Part shown: positions 37,520 to 46,279 of the stretch, in pieces
Layout of the letters: the number at the start of each line of letters is the position of its first letter
Position numbering within the stretch: position 1 is the stretch's first letter
NCBI GenBank assembly: GCA_019240305.1
Contig: JAFAYP010000573.1
Span: 1 to 64,000, forward strand
Reading direction: 5' to 3'
Origin: Solirubrobacterales bacterium
GTDB taxonomy: Bacteria > Actinomycetota > Thermoleophilia > Solirubrobacterales > Solirubrobacteraceae
DNA length: 64,000 nt
Position numbers and translations under genes: made by a program
Notes under the pieces: model-generated
What the model saw: the letters and a program-made list of their open reading frames with translations, nothing else
Told to the model about the DNA's origin: nothing
Databases searched by the model: none

Positions 37520-37753
37520 ATGTCGAACCCCAACCGAATCCAGGAGCTCCGGGAAGCCGCCGGAATCAGCCGGGTCGAGCTTGCGGCTCGGCTTGGCGTC
37601 ACGGATCGCACGGTTGCCCGCTGGGAGCGCGGCGACGTTCAGATCCCCGACGAGCAGAAGCTGGCCCTCGCCGACGTCTTCGAGACGACGGTGACGCACG
37701 TGATGGGCTGGGACGAGTCCAACGGCAATGGCGTCGAGGCGGCTGCGCCATGA
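37520..37753 (+). CDS. Cro-like HTH protein
   Basis: RIQELREAAGISRVELAARLGVTDRTVARWERGDVQIPDEQKLALADVF; divergent from CI-like gene. Confidence 0.85.
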   Translation: MSNPNRIQELREAAGISRVELAARLGVTDRTVARWERGDVQIPDEQKLALADVFETTVTHVMGWDESNGNGVEAAAP

Positions 37754-37929
37754 GCCGTGCGACGACGCCCCCTGAACAAGACGTCTGCCCGTGGTGCTCC
37801 CGCACCGTTTGGCTTGACAACGGCGTGCTCACGATGCACGCGGTGCAGGTCGGGCTTGCGGAGTACTGCCCGTGCAGCGGGCTCACGCCTGAGCAGGCGC
37901 AGGAGAAGGCCGACGAGGTGAAGTCATGA
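37750..37929 (+). CDS. Small zinc-knuckle-like phage protein
   Basis: MSRATTPPEQDVCPWCSRTVWLDNG...YCPCSG; ATGA overlap with upstream gene. Confidence 0.6.
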   Translation: MSRATTPPEQDVCPWCSRTVWLDNGVLTMHAVQVGLAEYCPCSGLTPEQAQEKADEVKS

Positions 37930-38087
37930 GGGCCGCGATCCGTCGCACCTATGAGCTGCTGCGCGACCGTGAGATCGCGATCGCCGAGGCCCGCTGGGCC
38001 GAGGCCGAGAAGGCCCGACGCCAGCGCGAGTTCCGCGCTGAATGCGACGCGCGATACGGACGCAGCAGCAGCGAGGAGCGACGCTGA
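37926..38087 (+). CDS. Small hypothetical phage protein
   Basis: MRAAIRRTYELLRDREIAIAEARWAEAEKARRQREFRAECDARYGRSSSEERR; overlaps both neighbours. Confidence 0.55.
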   Translation: MRAAIRRTYELLRDREIAIAEARWAEAEKARRQREFRAECDARYGRSSSEERR

Positions 38088-39298
38088 TGCTTGCCGCGAC
38101 GCCGTACATGGGATGGAGCACGTACTACGGGGGCGGCCAGCTCAGCGAGCCCGCGATCCTCGCGACCGCCAGCCGTATGCGCGACGACGGCCTCCAGAAG
38201 GCCGGCTACAAGCTCGTGTGGCTCGACTGGGGCTGGGCGGGGGCGCGGCGCAGCAAGGGCCGCATCATCGTCAACCGCTACCAGTGGCCGCACGGCATGA
38301 AGTACTTGACCGACCGGCTGCACGCCGAAGGGTTCAAGGCCGGGATCTACACCGACACCGGACGATCGGGCTGCAACGGCAACGGGATCGGCTCGCTGGG
38401 GCACTACCGCGCCGACATGCGCCAGTTCGCCGCCTGGGGATTCGATGCCGTCAAGGTCGATGACTGCGGCGGCGTGCAGCAGGGCGTCCGGGTCACCTTC
38501 GGCCAGCACGCCACCCCCACCGGCGCCACCTGCGCTCACCTGGACCGCGGCGACACGCGGGCGCTGCCCGGTCACGCGCACCACACCGGGCCGATCCTGA
38601 CCCCGTCGACACAGTACCGCCAGGTCGCGCAGGCGATCCGCGCCTCGGGACGGCCGATGATCCTGTCGGTCGCGAACCTGTGGGATCCCGGGGAGGTCGC
38701 CCACAACTACCCGACCTACGCCAACAGCGCCTACAGCAACTACACGTGGGCGTCGCGTTTCGCGGCCTCGTGGCGGACCGACACCGACATCGGGTTCGCC
38801 GGGTGCATCCGCTGGCCGTGGGTGCTACGCAACTTCCGGGCCGACACCACGCACCCCGCGGCGGCACGCCCCGGCCACTGGAACGATCCTGACGATCTCG
38901 CCGCCGGGGTGGGCCTGAACTTCACCGAGGCGCGCGCGCAAACGCTCATGTGGTCGATGCTCGCCGCGCCACTGATGCTCGGCGGCAATCCGCTCACGAT
39001 GAGCGCCCGCGCGCTGCGGATGCTGGAGAACCCGCGAGTCATCGCGGTAGACCAGGATCCCCGCGGCATCCAGGCCCGTCAGATCAGCCCGTACGTGTGG
39101 TCAAAGCCGCTCGTGAATGGTCGCGCGGTCGCGTTCTTCAACACCACCACCCGGCCACTGGCGCTCTCCACGAGCGCCCACGGGACCGCGTGCAACGTGT
39201 GGACGGGCCGGTGTCGCCAGGCACGCCAGACCTTGAGCGCCCGCGTGGCGCCGAATACCGCGATCGCGTGGACGATCGGAGAGGAGCGGAGTCGATGA
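38087..39298 (+). CDS. GH27-like alpha-galactosidase/melibiase
   Basis: TPYMGWSTYYGG, YKLVWLDWGWAG, FKAGIYTDTGRSGC, FDAVKVDDCGG, WRTDTDIG, GHWNDPDDLAAGVGLNFTEARAQTLMWSMLAAPLMLGG are GH27 signatures; TGATG overlap with previous gene. Confidence 0.88.
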   Translation: MLAATPYMGWSTYYGGGQLSEPAILATASRMRDDGLQKAGYKLVWLDWGWAGARRSKGRIIVNRYQWPHGMKYLTDRLHAEGFKAGIYTDTGRSGCNGNGIGSLGHYRADMRQFAAWGFDAVKVDDCGGVQQGVRVTFGQHATPTGATCAHLDRGDTRALPGHAHHTGPILTPSTQYRQVAQAIRASGRPMILSVANLWDPGEVAHNYPTYANSAYSNYTWASRFAASWRTDTDIGFAGCIRWPWVLRNFRADTTHPAAARPGHWNDPDDLAAGVGLNFTEARAQTLMWSMLAAPLMLGGNPLTMSARALRMLENPRVIAVDQDPRGIQARQISPYVWSKPLVNGRAVAFFNTTTRPLALSTSAHGTACNVWTGRCRQARQTLSARVAPNTAIAWTIGEERSR

Positions 39299-39444
39299 CA
39301 GCCATGTTGACGAGGGTGCTTGTCGGGCTTGTGATTTGCGTCGCGGCGCTGCTTGGGTTCGCGCCGGCCGCTAACGCCGGGACACGCCATCCAGCGCCCC
39401 ACGTGCGTGTCATCCGACATCAGACGGCGAGCGTCGACTCATGA
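39295..39444 (+). CDS. Small secreted peptide (49 aa) with signal peptide
   Basis: MTAMLTRVLVGLVICVAALLGFAPAANA-GTRHPAPHVRVIRHQTASVDS; overlaps GH27 stop. Confidence 0.65.
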   Translation: MTAMLTRVLVGLVICVAALLGFAPAANAGTRHPAPHVRVIRHQTASVDS

Positions 39445-39593
39445 GCGACATGAGTCGACTCCTGTGGGCGGCTGCCGCGGTCATCGATGTGCAGCGCAAG
39501 ACGGTGAACGACTGGTTCCGCGCGTGGGAGTGGGCATGCCGTGGCCTGTCGGCACGGTGCCTTGAACTTGAGGAAGTGAGGCGGAGGTCATGA
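39441..39593 (+). CDS. Small hypothetical phage protein
   Basis: MSDMSRLLWAAAAVIDVQRKTVNDWFRAWEWACRGLSARCLELEEVRRRS; overlapping ATGA arrangement. Confidence 0.55.
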   Translation: MSDMSRLLWAAAAVIDVQRKTVNDWFRAWEWACRGLSARCLELEEVRRRS

Positions 39594-39805
39594 GCATCCG
39601 CGTCGAACTCAGGGAGGAGGAAGCCAAGGCGCTCACTCGTAATGCGCAGCTGCTTGCTTCCGCGTGCGAGCTCGTCGCCGCTGGCGACGAGAACCTTCAG
39701 CGCGTCCGCGACGAGGGGGCTGCTGTGCCTCCGCTCGTTAGTGCCGTCATGAAGCTTGAGGCGGCTTTGTTGGTCGACGGCGCGAACCGCGGGGAGGGCT
39801 GGTGA
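39590..39805 (+). CDS. Hypothetical phage protein
   Basis: Compact co-directional ORF, ATGA overlap. Confidence 0.55.
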   Translation: MSIRVELREEEAKALTRNAQLLASACELVAAGDENLQRVRDEGAAVPPLVSAVMKLEAALLVDGANRGEGW

Positions 39806-39870
39806 GCGCGTACCGCGCTCCCGCTCCCGAGCACGGGCTTACGAGTCACACAAAGCAGAAAGGACACCCG

Positions 39871-40104
39871 ATGTCAGATACCGACACCGCCAGGGCCGCC
39901 CAAGGCAAGGTCGTCATCAGCCTGCCCAAAGAGGTCGGCCTGGACATCGACACGCTCGGCGACACCCTCGCCGAAGCCATTGAGCAGCAGACCGGCGTCC
40001 GGTTCGAGCTCAGTCGCGCTCAGGTGGTCCAGTCGATCGTCAAGCAGGCGATCGACCGCATGGACGCTGCCTATGACGCCGTGAACACTGAGGGTGAGCA
40101 GTGA
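39871..40104 (+). CDS. Hypothetical phage protein
   Basis: ATG 39871 preceded by agaaaggac RBS. Confidence 0.6.
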   Translation: MSDTDTARAAQGKVVISLPKEVGLDIDTLGDTLAEAIEQQTGVRFELSRAQVVQSIVKQAIDRMDAAYDAVNTEGEQ

Positions 40105-40823
40105 GCGGCCTGAGCGGGCAATACGCGACGGGCGTCTCCTGGGAACCCAGCGTCTCGGCCCCCAGCCGCCGCTGGCGCTCCCGGGAACTCGGCGAGCTGG
40201 CCGCAGCCCTCGCAGCGTTCCAAGGGGAAGTCACCACCATCCCAAAGGGCGCCTCCAACCCGTTCTTCAAGAGCCGCTACGCGACGCTCCCCGCCGTGGT
40301 CGAGGCCGCCTCGCCGCTGCTTGCCAAGCATGGGCTGAGCGTCAGCCAGTTCATCAGCCGCGAGCAGGACGGGGACGCGCTCGTTACGTGGCTGCTGCAC
40401 AAGTCGGGGCAGTACATGGCCGACACGATGCAGCTGCGCCCGGTCAAGCAGGACCCGCAGGCGCAGGGATCCTCTGTCACCTACGGCCGGCGCTACGCCT
40501 ACATGAGTGTCCTCGGGCTCGTGGCCGACGAGGACGACGACGGCAACGCCGCGTCCCGCAGTAAGGGGAACGGTCTTGCCGCCCCCGCAGAGGCCCCCAG
40601 CGAGCCGCAGGACGCGTCAGAAGGGGGCACCACGCTCGTGTCCGAGGGCACGCTGGTGGAACTCCGCAAGGCGTACAAGGCGGCCGGCGTTGATCGCAAG
40701 GGGTACGAGGCCGTGGTCGCCGAGGTGGGCGCCAAGGGGAAGACAACGGCCGAGCTGACGGAGGATCAGGCCACGTGGGTGGTTATCAAGTTGAGCGAAC
40801 TCGCCAAGCAGAAGGGGGCGTAG
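40101..40823 (+). CDS. ERF-family single-strand annealing protein
   Basis: NPFFKSRYATLPAVVEAASPLLAKHGLSVSQF...SSVTYGRRYAYMSVLGLVADEDDDGN. Confidence 0.9.
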   Translation: MSGLSGQYATGVSWEPSVSAPSRRWRSRELGELAAALAAFQGEVTTIPKGASNPFFKSRYATLPAVVEAASPLLAKHGLSVSQFISREQDGDALVTWLLHKSGQYMADTMQLRPVKQDPQAQGSSVTYGRRYAYMSVLGLVADEDDDGNAASRSKGNGLAAPAEAPSEPQDASEGGTTLVSEGTLVELRKAYKAAGVDRKGYEAVVAEVGAKGKTTAELTEDQATWVVIKLSELAKQKGA

Positions 40824-41543
40824 ATGGCCGCCATCTACTACAAGGCGTGTCGCCCAACCGAGCCGGCGACGGACTTCCATACCGGGACCATCAAGTATGA
40901 GGTCGGCATGCGCGCCCGTCCCCACAAGCACGAAGGCGTGGCGAGCATCTGTGGGCCGGGGGTCCTCCACGCGGCTGACGTGCCCGCCATGACCCTGATC
41001 AGCGGAGCCTGGCCGTGTCGCCTGTTTGAGGTCACCGGCAGGCCTATTGCTGGCTTCGACTCCTGCCATGAGCATAAGGGTGGCTTCGAGCAGTTGACGG
41101 TGGTGCGCGAACTCGACGCGCATCTCGCCCTCGGCCCGAATGGGCGCTACGTGGCCGGGATCATCGAGCGGTCCAAGCGATTGACTCGCGACGAGGCCAA
41201 GGCGCTTCGGGACGCAGCGCGGGACGCAGCGCGGGACGCAGCGTGGGGCGCAGCGCGGGACGCAGCGTGGGGCGCAGCGCGGGACGCAGCGCGGGACGCA
41301 GCGTGGGGCGCAGCGCGGGACGCAGCGTGGGGCGCAGCGTGGGACGCAGCGTGGGGCGCAGCGCGGGACGCAGCGTGGGGCGCAGCGTGGGGCGCAATTG
41401 CCCTGCTCATGCGTGACCTCATCACCCCCGAGCAGTTCGACCTGCTCTACGGCCCTTGGGCCGCGGTCGTCGGCTCGGCCGAGGACATGCTCGCCTACTA
41501 CGAACAGCACCGCAGGGATACGGGTGGCGAAGATGGCCGGTAA
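40824..41543 (+). CDS. DUF7666-like phage protein with Ala-rich tetrapeptide repeat
   Basis: N-terminal domain MAAIYYKACRPTEPATDFHTGTIKYEVG... then [D/G]AA[R/W] repeats. Confidence 0.7.
   Translation: MAAIYYKACRPTEPATDFHTGTIKYEVGMRARPHKHEGVASICGPGVLHAADVPAMTLISGAWPCRLFEVTGRPIAGFDSCHEHKGGFEQLTVVRELDAHLALGPNGRYVAGIIERSKRLTRDEAKALRDAARDAARDAAWGAARDAAWGAARDAARDAAWGAARDAAWGAAWDAAWGAARDAAWGAAWGAIALLMRDLITPEQFDLLYGPWAAVVGSAEDMLAYYEQHRRDTGGEDGR
41208..41399 (+). repeat. 12-nt coding tandem repeat, 16 units, two main variants
   Basis: Units CGGGACGCAGCG (A) and TGGGGCGCAGCG (B) plus one hybrid TGGGACGCAGCG; exact 12-nt period 41208-41399. Confidence 0.97.
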
Positions 41544-41724
41544 GCGCCGCCGCCAGTTCGACGCGGTTGTCCCGCTCCACACTCCGAAAAGGATCCTCGC
41601 CCACGTCGCCGACGAGTACGACGACATGGACAACCGGCGCGTTGCCACAGAGCTGAAACGCCACCTGCGCGGCCAGGCTCGTGCGTTCATGGACGCGGCA
41701 CGGTACGACGCGGGTGGCAAGTGA
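41533..41724 (+). CDS. Small basic hypothetical phage protein
   Basis: MAGKRRRQFDAVVPLHTPKRILAHVADEYDDMDNRRVATELKRHLRG. Confidence 0.55.
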   Translation: MAGKRRRQFDAVVPLHTPKRILAHVADEYDDMDNRRVATELKRHLRGQARAFMDAARYDAGGK

Positions 41725-41918
41725 GTCTGGCGAGGACGTGGGCGCGGCGGCGCCTCAACCCCACGATCCGGCAGTCCAGGCGCAACGGCCTCCCCGTCGC
41801 GGAACGCAACGCGCGCCAGGGTGGCGGCAAGTTCACGAGGCCGGCCCCGAAGGTGCGCCGGGTGCGCAGCCGGGCCGCGGCCAGCATCGCGAAGGCGTCA
41901 CGAAAGGCGAACCGATGA
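41721..41918 (+). CDS. Small basic hypothetical phage protein
   Basis: Overlapping start (GTG) and stop with neighbours. Confidence 0.45.
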   Translation: MSLARTWARRRLNPTIRQSRRNGLPVAERNARQGGGKFTRPAPKVRRVRSRAAASIAKASRKANR

Positions 41919-42676
41919 CCGACACCAAGCCTACGGCTGAGGCCCGCTATCCGGGCATCCATGTGGAGTACTTCGAAGCACCCCGACGCCGGTATGCGGT
42001 CAACGGCAGCCCGGCCGTCAGCGTAACAACAGCACTCGGCATCCTGAACAAGCCCGCGCTACCGCACTGGAGCGCCCGCGTGACCGCTGAGGGCGCGTGG
42101 AAGATGGCGCACCGCAAGGGCTACAAGATGCCCGACACGTCACGCCAGTTCATCGACGACCTGAAACACCACGGGTATGACCACCGCTCGCAGACGAATG
42201 CCGCCGCGGGCCGGGGCGTTGACGTTCACGCCGTGTGGGAGAACTGGAACTCCCGCAAGGAGATCCCGAACGCCAGCGACTATCCCGAGGATCGTCGGGG
42301 CTACATCCGCGCCATGTCGAAGTTCATCATGGAGCACCAGCCGGCCTGCTCGGAGTCAGAGATCGTCGTCGGGTCCGCGGAGCACGGGTTCGCGGGGCGA
42401 CTGGACACGGTTGTGGTGATGGGCACGCAGAACGGGCCCGCGATGATCGACGTGAAGACGTCGAAGGCGGTGTACCCGGAGAGCCACTATCCGCAGCTCG
42501 CGGGCTATGAGTTGGCACGCCGCGAGTGCGGCCTGCCGCCCACGGAGCGCCAGGGGATTCTCCGCGTCGGCACTGACGGCGAGTACGAGGTTCGCTGGTC
42601 TGACGCCGAGCCCGAGGATTTCTTGTGCCTGCTTCGCGCGTGGCGCTCGCAGCAGCGATGGGCCCGGAAGCGATGA
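41915..42676 (+). CDS. PD-(D/E)XK-family exonuclease
   Basis: AAAGRGVDVHAVWE, GFAGRLDTVVVM...AMIDVKTSKAVYPESHYPQLAGYELA nuclease core. Confidence 0.85.
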   Translation: MTDTKPTAEARYPGIHVEYFEAPRRRYAVNGSPAVSVTTALGILNKPALPHWSARVTAEGAWKMAHRKGYKMPDTSRQFIDDLKHHGYDHRSQTNAAAGRGVDVHAVWENWNSRKEIPNASDYPEDRRGYIRAMSKFIMEHQPACSESEIVVGSAEHGFAGRLDTVVVMGTQNGPAMIDVKTSKAVYPESHYPQLAGYELARRECGLPPTERQGILRVGTDGEYEVRWSDAEPEDFLCLLRAWRSQQRWARKR

Positions 42677-43215
42677 CGAATCCCGGGCAAAGCAGCCCGA
42701 TCGTCCCCCAGGGCCCTCCGAAGCTCTGCCGTGGATGCGGCACCGTCAAGCCTCGCGCCGCGTTCTACGCCCGCCGCACACAGTGGGGCGTCTACGCGCA
42801 GTCGCGCTGCAAGGAGTGCGCTCGGACGCGACCCGAGAACGCGTCCTATGGCCGTCGGTATCGAACCCGCGTGTTCGCGGACCCCGAGGCCGCTGCGGTG
42901 TATCGCGACAAGCAGCGCGAGCGGGCTAGGCGCCAGCGCGGCACCCCTCCAGCCCGGTATCGAACCGGAGGCCCTAGCGCCACTGCCGGTGGCCTGCTGC
43001 CAGCCGGACCGTTCGCGCAATGGCTCGCCACGCTCGGCGACGGCCCCACGGCCATCGGCTTGGCGTGCGGCCTTGACCCCCGGCAGGTCGACAAGTACCT
43101 GAACGGCTCGCGTGACGTGCTCTTGGACGTGGTTGACCGCGCGCTGCTGAAGGCACACACGGCGACGACGCTGAACGACCTGTATCCGATCGAAGATGAA
43201 GGGAACGACGCATGA
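42673..43215 (+). CDS. Zinc-finger phage protein
   Basis: CRGCGTVKPRAAFYARRTQWGVYAQSRCKECARTRPENASYGRRYR. Confidence 0.6.
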   Translation: MTNPGQSSPIVPQGPPKLCRGCGTVKPRAAFYARRTQWGVYAQSRCKECARTRPENASYGRRYRTRVFADPEAAAVYRDKQRERARRQRGTPPARYRTGGPSATAGGLLPAGPFAQWLATLGDGPTAIGLACGLDPRQVDKYLNGSRDVLLDVVDRALLKAHTATTLNDLYPIEDEGNDA

Positions 43216-43568
43216 GTGACCTGATCCAAGCGACCGTGGTCGGTCGCCTCACCCGCGACGCAGAGTTGCGGCAGGCCGGCAGCGGGCAGGTGTGCGGCTT
43301 CCGCGTGGCCGCCACGCCCTACAAGTCAGAGGCCATGTTCCTCGACGTGTCCGTGTGGGGCCGTCGTGGCGAGGCCCTGCAGCCGCATCTGACCAAAGGC
43401 CAGCAGGTCGTCGTGGTGGGCGACCTGACGAGGCGCGAGTTCGAGCACAACGGCGAGCGTCGCGTGTCGCTCGAGCTGAACGCGACAGCGGTTGCTCTCG
43501 TGGGCTCGCGCGGCCAGCAGGCACCCGCGAGCGACGACAGCGACGATGACAAGGGCCTTCCGTTCTGA
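43212..43568 (+). CDS. ssb: Single-stranded DNA-binding protein
   Basis: QATVVGRLTRDAELRQAGSGQVCGFRVAATPYK...FLDVSVWGRRGEALQPHLTKGQQVVVVGDLTRREFEHNGERR. Confidence 0.92.
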   Translation: MSDLIQATVVGRLTRDAELRQAGSGQVCGFRVAATPYKSEAMFLDVSVWGRRGEALQPHLTKGQQVVVVGDLTRREFEHNGERRVSLELNATAVALVGSRGQQAPASDDSDDDKGLPF

Positions 43569-43589
43569 TGGCACTCCCGGTGCTGTCCC

Positions 43590-45548
43590 ATGACTGAGAT
43601 CCGGCTTCGCCGGGGCACGGCTGCCGCGTGGACTGCCGCCGCGCCGGTCTTGGATGTGGGCGAATTCGGACTTGAAACCGATACAGGCAGGATCAAGGGC
43701 GGCGACGGATCGACCGCGTGGCCAGCACTTCCCTACCAGATCACGCCGACGACCACGCCAGGGGGCGCCCTGGGCGTGGTATCGGGTTCTACTCGAACCA
43801 GCACGTATGGCGCGCCCGTACTGCGCGACTATATCTCCCTGCTCGATTGGGGCGCTGATCGCACCGGCCTGACCGACTGCACCGCGTATCTTCGCGACGC
43901 TGTTGCCGAGGCCCAAGCGATGCAGATCACCAACTACGGCAACCCACGCGGGGCGACCGTTCACGTCCCGTCGGGCGACTATCTCGTCACCGGGAAGATC
44001 AGCGTCCCCAACGGCGTGAGCATCATCGGGGATGGTTGCCTCTCGACGACATTCGTCATCACTCAGGCGTCCTTCAATGACAACTGCGTCTTTGAGCCCA
44101 CCGCTATCGACGGGTCGCAGGAGTTCATGGGGCTCGCAGGCTTCGCGGTATATGGACACAATGCGTACACCACGCCGGATGCCAATCAGGCCAATGCCGG
44201 CGCCGCGACGGCGGTAAATACGTCGCCGAGCAACACCTATCTAGCGTTCAGCTTGGTCGCGAACTCGATCAGCGGCTACACGTCACTCTCGAACGCTGGC
44301 TGGCCGTCCAACGGCACCTTCACGGTGGGAGCACAGCGCGTCAAGTACCAGTCCCTCAACGGCTGGACCTTCCAGGGATGCATGCTCGTCTCCAAGAACG
44401 GCCCTACGATCAACGTTGGGGATGCGATCGCTCCGGTTGCCACGAACAACGTGTCCGCCGTCCACCTGTTCGGGGTCGCCGCCCCATCGTTTCTTAGGCA
44501 GCTGTGGCTGGACGGATTTCCCGGCGAAACGGTTATCAGCGCGTATCTAAACGGCTGCCAGCTCCAGGACCTGGTCGTCAACCACTCCAACCGCGACTGC
44601 TGGCTGCATCAGTCCACGCGGACCGGGAACACCTTCCATAACTTGCTGGTCCAGTATTCCAACATGGCCAACACGGGCACGCAGTACGCCGGCCTGCACG
44701 TCATGGGGATCTCCACCGCGGCCCAGTTCGCCAATCTGCTGTCTATCGACACGCTCTATTCCGAGCAATCCAGCTCCAATCAGCTCGGGCTCTGGCTCGA
44801 CGACGCAGGATCGGTCAACGCGCAGAACGTCAACATGCAAGGCGGCAGCAGCAACTACACCACGCAAACCTGCGTGCAGATCGACAGCGACCAATCGGCC
44901 CCCTTGACCCAGGACGGGAGTCACACTGCGAACATCGGCCTGCGCAACATCCACGTTGGCCAGATCGGGCGCGTACTCCTCAAGGACAACGTGCGCGGCC
45001 GGTCTACTGCCGCGACGACGACGCAGGTAGGGCAGGCACTCACGCGCTATGACACCGAGGACAACTCTCCGGGGATCACTCGACCGTGGGCAGCCGGCGA
45101 GGTGTACTGGGCAGGGCAGCTTTGCGTGTACAACGGCGCGATCTACCAGCGCGCCACGGCTGGCGTTGCTGCCTCCACGTGGTCGACCGATGCCAGTGCT
45201 TGGACAGTAGTGACAAGTGGGAACCGCGTCAATTCGATCACGTCCTCTGCAACTCCGGCGATCAACGTCGGCACCACCGCCGTGTTCGAGATCACCGCTC
45301 TGGCAGTGAACATCACGAGCATGACAACCAACCTCACTGGCACGGCGGTCGATGGTCAGCAGCTCCGGATTCGGATCACGGATAACGGGACCGCGCAAAC
45401 CATCACCTGGGGCGCGGCGTTTGCCAATTCCGGCGTCGCTACTCTGCTCGCTACGACCGTTGCCAATAAGACTCACAATATCGGCCTACAGTATGACGGC
45501 GTAAGGGCACTGTGGTACTGCCTCGCCGTCGATGCCACTGGATACTAG
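43590..45548 (+). CDS. Pectate-lyase-fold tailspike/receptor-binding protein
   Basis: N-terminal IRLRRGTAAAWTAAAPVLDVGEFGLETDTGRIKGGDGSTAWPALPY tail-fibre tether; LLDWGADRTGLTDCTAYLRDAV..GATVHVPSGDYLVTGKISVPNGVSIIGDG pectate lyase superfamily; C-terminal VYWAGQLCVYNGAIYQRATAG carbohydrate-binding-like. Confidence 0.85.
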   Translation: MTEIRLRRGTAAAWTAAAPVLDVGEFGLETDTGRIKGGDGSTAWPALPYQITPTTTPGGALGVVSGSTRTSTYGAPVLRDYISLLDWGADRTGLTDCTAYLRDAVAEAQAMQITNYGNPRGATVHVPSGDYLVTGKISVPNGVSIIGDGCLSTTFVITQASFNDNCVFEPTAIDGSQEFMGLAGFAVYGHNAYTTPDANQANAGAATAVNTSPSNTYLAFSLVANSISGYTSLSNAGWPSNGTFTVGAQRVKYQSLNGWTFQGCMLVSKNGPTINVGDAIAPVATNNVSAVHLFGVAAPSFLRQLWLDGFPGETVISAYLNGCQLQDLVVNHSNRDCWLHQSTRTGNTFHNLLVQYSNMANTGTQYAGLHVMGISTAAQFANLLSIDTLYSEQSSSNQLGLWLDDAGSVNAQNVNMQGGSSNYTTQTCVQIDSDQSAPLTQDGSHTANIGLRNIHVGQIGRVLLKDNVRGRSTAATTTQVGQALTRYDTEDNSPGITRPWAAGEVYWAGQLCVYNGAIYQRATAGVAASTWSTDASAWTVVTSGNRVNSITSSATPAINVGTTAVFEITALAVNITSMTTNLTGTAVDGQQLRIRITDNGTAQTITWGAAFANSGVATLLATTVANKTHNIGLQYDGVRALWYCLAVDATGY

Positions 45549-45551
45549 GCA

Positions 45552-46199
45552 ATGGCGATCTCACTCGTCGCACACACGCATGCGTCGGCAAGTACGGGGT
45601 CGGCGACCACCGTGGGGATCAACACCACGGGCGCATCGCTGCTTATCGCGATCGTGTCGTGGTACACGGGCGGCGGCAGCGTATCGGTCAGCGACTCGCT
45701 CGGGAACGCGTGGACGCTGGGCAGCAGCTATGCCAGCAGCTCGGATGCGGGCTTGGCGACCTACTACTGTTCGTCGCCTACGGTCGGGTCGGGGCACACG
45801 TTCACGGTCGCGTCCGCTGATTCGCCGTCTATCTGCGTCGCAGCATTCTCGGGCACGCGGGCTGGTGGGACGCCGGACATGCAGGTCGGCTCGACCACGT
45901 CCTACCAGACGGGCTCAGGCACGCCGGGGGCCAACGGGGATCTCGTCATCACCGGCATCCAGAGCACCGATACGTCGGTACCGACTGCGCCGACGAGCTT
46001 CACCCTGCTCGATGCGTTCGCGTACGTCAGCGGCGCTGACTACGCAATGGGGATGGCGTACTACGTGCAGGCAACCGCAGCGGCGCTCAACCCGTCCTGG
46101 GGGGCAGCGAACACCTCGCCGGTGTCACTCATGTTGTCATTCCCAAAGGCGACGGCGGCTATCAACACCGGCCAGTTCTTTCCGTTCTTTTCGGGATGA
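45552..46199 (+). CDS. Hypothetical phage structural/adhesin-like protein
   Basis: Beta-rich Ser/Thr/Gly-rich ORF directly after tailspike. Confidence 0.5.
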   Translation: MAISLVAHTHASASTGSATTVGINTTGASLLIAIVSWYTGGGSVSVSDSLGNAWTLGSSYASSSDAGLATYYCSSPTVGSGHTFTVASADSPSICVAAFSGTRAGGTPDMQVGSTTSYQTGSGTPGANGDLVITGIQSTDTSVPTAPTSFTLLDAFAYVSGADYAMGMAYYVQATAAALNPSWGAANTSPVSLMLSFPKATAAINTGQFFPFFSG

Positions 46200-46279
46200 C
46201 ATGCCGAGACGAAGGGTGCTGCTGGGGCTGCCTCATGCAGCGCTGTTACACGTAGGACGACGACAAGGGAGATGCCCTG

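Noticed and set aside
41208-41399. Possible CRISPR array
   Set aside because: Contiguous 12-nt units without spacers, inside a coding sequence; no cas genes in the window
41161-41425. Long minus-strand ORFs through the repeat (RPTLRPTLRPALR..., CAPRCVPRCAPRC...)
   Set aside because: A 12-nt repeat keeps all frames open automatically; the plus-strand gene has a coherent N-terminal domain, RBS and operon context
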